A DNA stretch of 40,580 bases from a virus. The DNA lies in IMG/VR virus record IMGVR_UViG_3300042448_000626, positions 1 through 40,580 of that record. One strand, given 5' to 3'. Position numbers and translations under genes: made by a program. Below, in pieces: positions 38,036 through 40,580 of the stretch (positions are counted from its first letter, which is position 1; each line of letters starts with the position of its first letter). The notes beneath the pieces are model-generated. The model was not told where the DNA came from and ran no database searches. It was given only the letters and a program-made list of their open reading frames with translations.

Positions 38036-39775
38036 TTATCTTTGAGTTACGGTTCTTGCCGAAGCGTTCGCTGCTCCACCCATTGTTAGACTGGAGAGTA
38101 AACTTTGTAGTCCTTGCGGAGGTTGAGAGCCACCTGCTGGAGCCGCGGCGGGAGCAGGGGACGGTTGCTCAACCATAGGTGCTTCCCCAGCAGGTGGTAA
38201 TTCTGGAGCGAACACGTCATTGATTGCGTCCTCAATCTGAGTGCCCTTCTGGCGCATACGGATTACTTCTGCAATCTTTTTAACGATTGTAGTTGGGTCT
38301 CCGCCATTAGCAATAAGTTGTGGAATAGCCTGTGCTGAAGCATTCAAAGAACCAATAAGCGCATTGCGCATTTCTTCTACTTCAATCTTTTCCTGCTCCT
38401 GAGTTACATTAACTCCGAATGGCAATTCACGCTGTGCTAAGTCCTTGGAGATTAACTTACCGCCAAGGGCTTGCAACATAAAGATAAGTCCTTGCGCTGG
38501 ATTAAGACCAGCCAACATTCCATAACGAACATCAGCGGAATAGTCTCCCTTAATGTCCTTTGATGGTAGATACTCAATTGCATAAGGGCTACCAGAATCA
38601 ATACCACGAATAGACTTTTGCTCGTTAAAGATTTTCTCATCTACTTCAAAGCAAAGTGAAATTACAGTCTTTAATGCAGATGCAAAGATAGCCTGCGCTG
38701 ACTTGACTTGTGTGTCAAATCCGCCCATAAGGGCTTGAACGCCTTGACCAGTAATGATTGAAGCATCCATATTTCCAGTACGTGATTCAGGATAGCGTGT
38801 ACCAGTACGCAGTTCATTCTGTAGAACTGCTTGCTCATTAAACAATGAGCCAGATACTGGCAGTTCAACTCGGCGAACACCTGCTGGGTTCTTAGTACGG
38901 ATAACTCCGTCTCCACCGAATTGAAACTCGTTCACATCGTCAGGGACAATCAATGGTGATTGAACGGCCTTCTCTGTTGCTTCCATCGCAAGTAATGCGA
39001 ATCTATTGCGAAGCAACTGAATACCGAGTACATCATCAAACTGTCCACGCATCTCTTGGTCAACGGTTGGTCGCTTTGCGACTACAACCATCATCTTGCC
39101 AATAGGATTCTTGGCACGGGAGATAACTAGGTTCTGGCGGTCTGGAACGTAAATAATAGATTGATACTGGTCGTAGTAACGAACAATATCAAATCTAGCA
39201 TTCATATCTTGGTCATAACCATCAGGACCAAGTAAAGCGTTTGTATACTCTGGGAACTGAGAAACTAGTTCTGCCAGTGGCATAGAATAACGCTTAGCAA
39301 AAGCAACGCAGCGTCCGTAGCGGTCAAACTCAGGATACGCCCCAATAGGACTTTCTACGCGAATACGCGGCAACTTTGCTTCAGTGTCCAATTCAATAAT
39401 GAACGGGACAAACCCAAATGTGATGTACCAGTCTGCACCTGTATACATCTGTACTTGCAATTCAGAGTTGTAAAGATAGTTAGCAGCAATGCGAGTACGG
39501 TTGTCTGCTGCTTTACGAGCACGGTCTTTAACTTGGCTGACTACAGAGCAATTAACTGCTGGTAGTGGAGCCATAACTTCAGATAGGTCACGGGCTACAA
39601 TGTCAACAAAGTTGGCAACTACGTTAGCCTCTACACCTTCTGGAAAAAAATCAGGATAAACTGTAGAAATCTTACCTTGACGCACAAGCAATACATCTTG
39701 ATGGCGACCATCACGTTCACGGCTGCGGTCTTTTAAAGACGCAACTCGTGCAAAAATTTGCTTATCAGTTAGCAT
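38036..39775 (-). CDS. Portal protein
   Basis: 579 residues, TAATG start overlap. N-terminal helices (about 8-75, with NVVANFVDIVARDLSEVMAPLP), a beta wing (about 120-240), a central helical stem with LRNRFALLAMEATEKAVQSPLI and LRTGTRYPESRTGNMDASIITGQGVQALMG, and a C-terminal Pro/Ala-rich tail (PAPAAAPAGGSQPP). Length and order (terminase, small genes, portal, protease) fit a podovirus-type portal. Confidence 0.8.
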   Translation of the reverse strand: MLTDKQIFARVASLKDRSRERDGRHQDVLLVRQGKISTVYPDFFPEGVEANVVANFVDIVARDLSEVMAPLPAVNCSVVSQVKDRARKAADNRTRIAANYLYNSELQVQMYTGADWYITFGFVPFIIELDTEAKLPRIRVESPIGAYPEFDRYGRCVAFAKRYSMPLAELVSQFPEYTNALLGPDGYDQDMNARFDIVRYYDQYQSIIYVPDRQNLVISRAKNPIGKMMVVVAKRPTVDQEMRGQFDDVLGIQLLRNRFALLAMEATEKAVQSPLIVPDDVNEFQFGGDGVIRTKNPAGVRRVELPVSGSLFNEQAVLQNELRTGTRYPESRTGNMDASIITGQGVQALMGGFDTQVKSAQAIFASALKTVISLCFEVDEKIFNEQKSIRGIDSGSPYAIEYLPSKDIKGDYSADVRYGMLAGLNPAQGLIFMLQALGGKLISKDLAQRELPFGVNVTQEQEKIEVEEMRNALIGSLNASAQAIPQLIANGGDPTTIVKKIAEVIRMRQKGTQIEDAINDVFAPELPPAGEAPMVEQPSPAPAAAPAGGSQPPQGLQSLLSSLTMGGAANASARTVTQR

Positions 39776-40580
39776 TATTTACTATTCCTTTTTGCTCGTG
39801 CAACGGCTTCTGCAACTGCTTTTCTTTGTGCTGGTGTAAGTTTTTTACGAGCAGCAGCAATGCGTTGTTCAATTGTATTGTTTTGTTTACGCTTTGCTCG
39901 TACTTGCTTTTTTAAAATTGCTAATCTTTCTTCTGGAGTTAAACGCTTGCGAATTGGTGCATCTTTAGGACCAGCAGGTTTTCCACCAGTTTTTTCCCGA
40001 AGGATTCCTTGAATACCACGTTCATCTGCTATTCGCATTAATGCTTTTTCTTCTTTGGTTAATTCAGCAAATGCTTTTTTAATTGCAGTAAGTTCATCTT
40101 TTGGCGGTAAATCTTCTCTAACTTTTGGAGAGCGCTCTCTAATAGTATTACCAGTGCGTGTAGAACGTGCTGGAATACCAGGAGTACCTTCTGGATAAAA
40201 CTTGCCACGGATAGTTTGACCTTGGGGTACTTCTTGGTCATCTACATCTCGTTGACGTTCTGCGCGACCCTTAGATTCTTTTTTTCCTGCTTGTCGTAGT
40301 TTTTCAATACGTATTTTTTCTTCTTGTGCTTTGCGCTTTAAACGCATTTCTTGTTGAGTACGTGGACGTTCTTTTAATTCTGTTCTTGTAGTTTTAACAG
40401 GTGGTTTAGTTACAGAATCTTTGCCAGTAATTTTTCTTTTAGCGGCAGCACGCTTGGCTCTTACATCTGCTGGAGTAACACGGTCCTTTTGCATTGAGCG
40501 AGTTACAGTTTTTGTATCAGGCTTTTTTCTATAAAGATTATAAATCTCTTTAACAGGGTCTACCTTTGGTGGCTTAACAC
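39775..40580 (-). CDS. Lys/Arg-rich basic protein, C-terminal part (gene spans circle junction)
   Basis: Continuation of the gene whose ATG is at 356. From the window edge the frame is open to the stop at 39775. An internal ATG at 40494 (MQKDRVTPADVRAKRAA) is not the true start, since the frame continues upstream across the junction to a well-placed ribosome site. The chain is nearly all charged helical sequence with repeated LTPEERLAIL/LTPAQRKAVAEA-like segments, suggesting a helical DNA- or capsid-binding protein. It ends in a TAATG overlap with the portal. Confidence 0.8.
   Translation of the reverse strand, partial: VKPPKVDPVKEIYNLYRKKPDTKTVTRSMQKDRVTPADVRAKRAAAKRKITGKDSVTKPPVKTTRTELKERPRTQQEMRLKRKAQEEKIRIEKLRQAGKKESKGRAERQRDVDDQEVPQGQTIRGKFYPEGTPGIPARSTRTGNTIRERSPKVREDLPPKDELTAIKKAFAELTKEEKALMRIADERGIQGILREKTGGKPAGPKDAPIRKRLTPEERLAILKKQVRAKRKQNNTIEQRIAAARKKLTPAQRKAVAEAVARAKRNSK
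40454..40580. repeat. Right copy of 127-bp terminal direct repeat
   Basis: Exact copy of positions 1-127. It lies inside the coding sequence of the basic protein that spans the circle junction, and that reading frame stays open through both copies. Confidence 0.95.

Overview
The window is a complete, circularly permuted or terminally redundant genome of a tailed bacteriophage. The first 127 bases (1-127) recur exactly as the last 127 (40454-40580), and one gene runs unbroken across the junction, so the unique genome is about 40,453 bp. An exact 127-base overlap is what a circular genome assembled with k=127 would give, so the repeat may be an assembly overlap rather than a physical terminus. 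The host is probably an actinobacterium. The phage carries a WhiB-type Fe-S regulator (14477-14743), a family confined to Actinobacteria and their phages, and a BldD-like helix-turn-helix protein (5832-6110). The DNA is AT-leaning, so a low-GC freshwater actinobacterium (Nanopelagicales/acI-like) is the best guess; this is inference.

The genome has two converging transcription units that diverge from a 570-bp control region (3150-3719) and meet at a bidirectional terminator (15121-15156). The plus-strand early/middle unit (3720-15114) begins with a two-gene leader (a zinc-ribbon protein and an OB-fold-like protein) closed by an intrinsic terminator at 4519-4560. It continues with a dense series of overlapping small genes, many encoding Cys-rich mini-proteins. 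Next come a BldD-like regulator, a membrane-anchored lytic transglycosylase, a DUF932 protein, and a replication/recombination block: RecB-like exonuclease, Zn-finger protein, DnaB/RecA-like ATPase, resolvase-like nuclease, and a primase split into two overlapping genes. The unit ends with a Nmad1/DUF1599-like protein, a sigma-factor-like protein, an FmdB-like zinc ribbon, the WhiB-like protein and another PD-(D/E)XK-like protein. I see no DNA polymerase, integrase, tRNA or CRISPR array, so replication probably uses the host polymerase.

The minus-strand late unit starts with the large terminase (3149 to 1263) and a run of Lys-rich basic proteins. It crosses the circle junction into the portal (39775-38036), then a proteasome/HslV-like Ntn hydrolase, very large internal virion-type proteins, scaffold, N4-gp56-like major capsid protein, small basic conserved proteins, connector, tail fibres, three glycine-rich adhesin modules and a propeller-like tail protein. 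It finishes with the lysis cassette (TM protein, M15 peptidase, holin-like). No tape-measure protein is visible, so a short-tailed (podovirus-like) virion is likely.

The most unusual features are the portal-adjacent proteasome-type protease in the place where the prohead protease normally sits, the split primase with a perfect internal Shine-Dalgarno, a CRP/GlxR-like operator in the control region, and the combination of BldD- and WhiB-like regulators.
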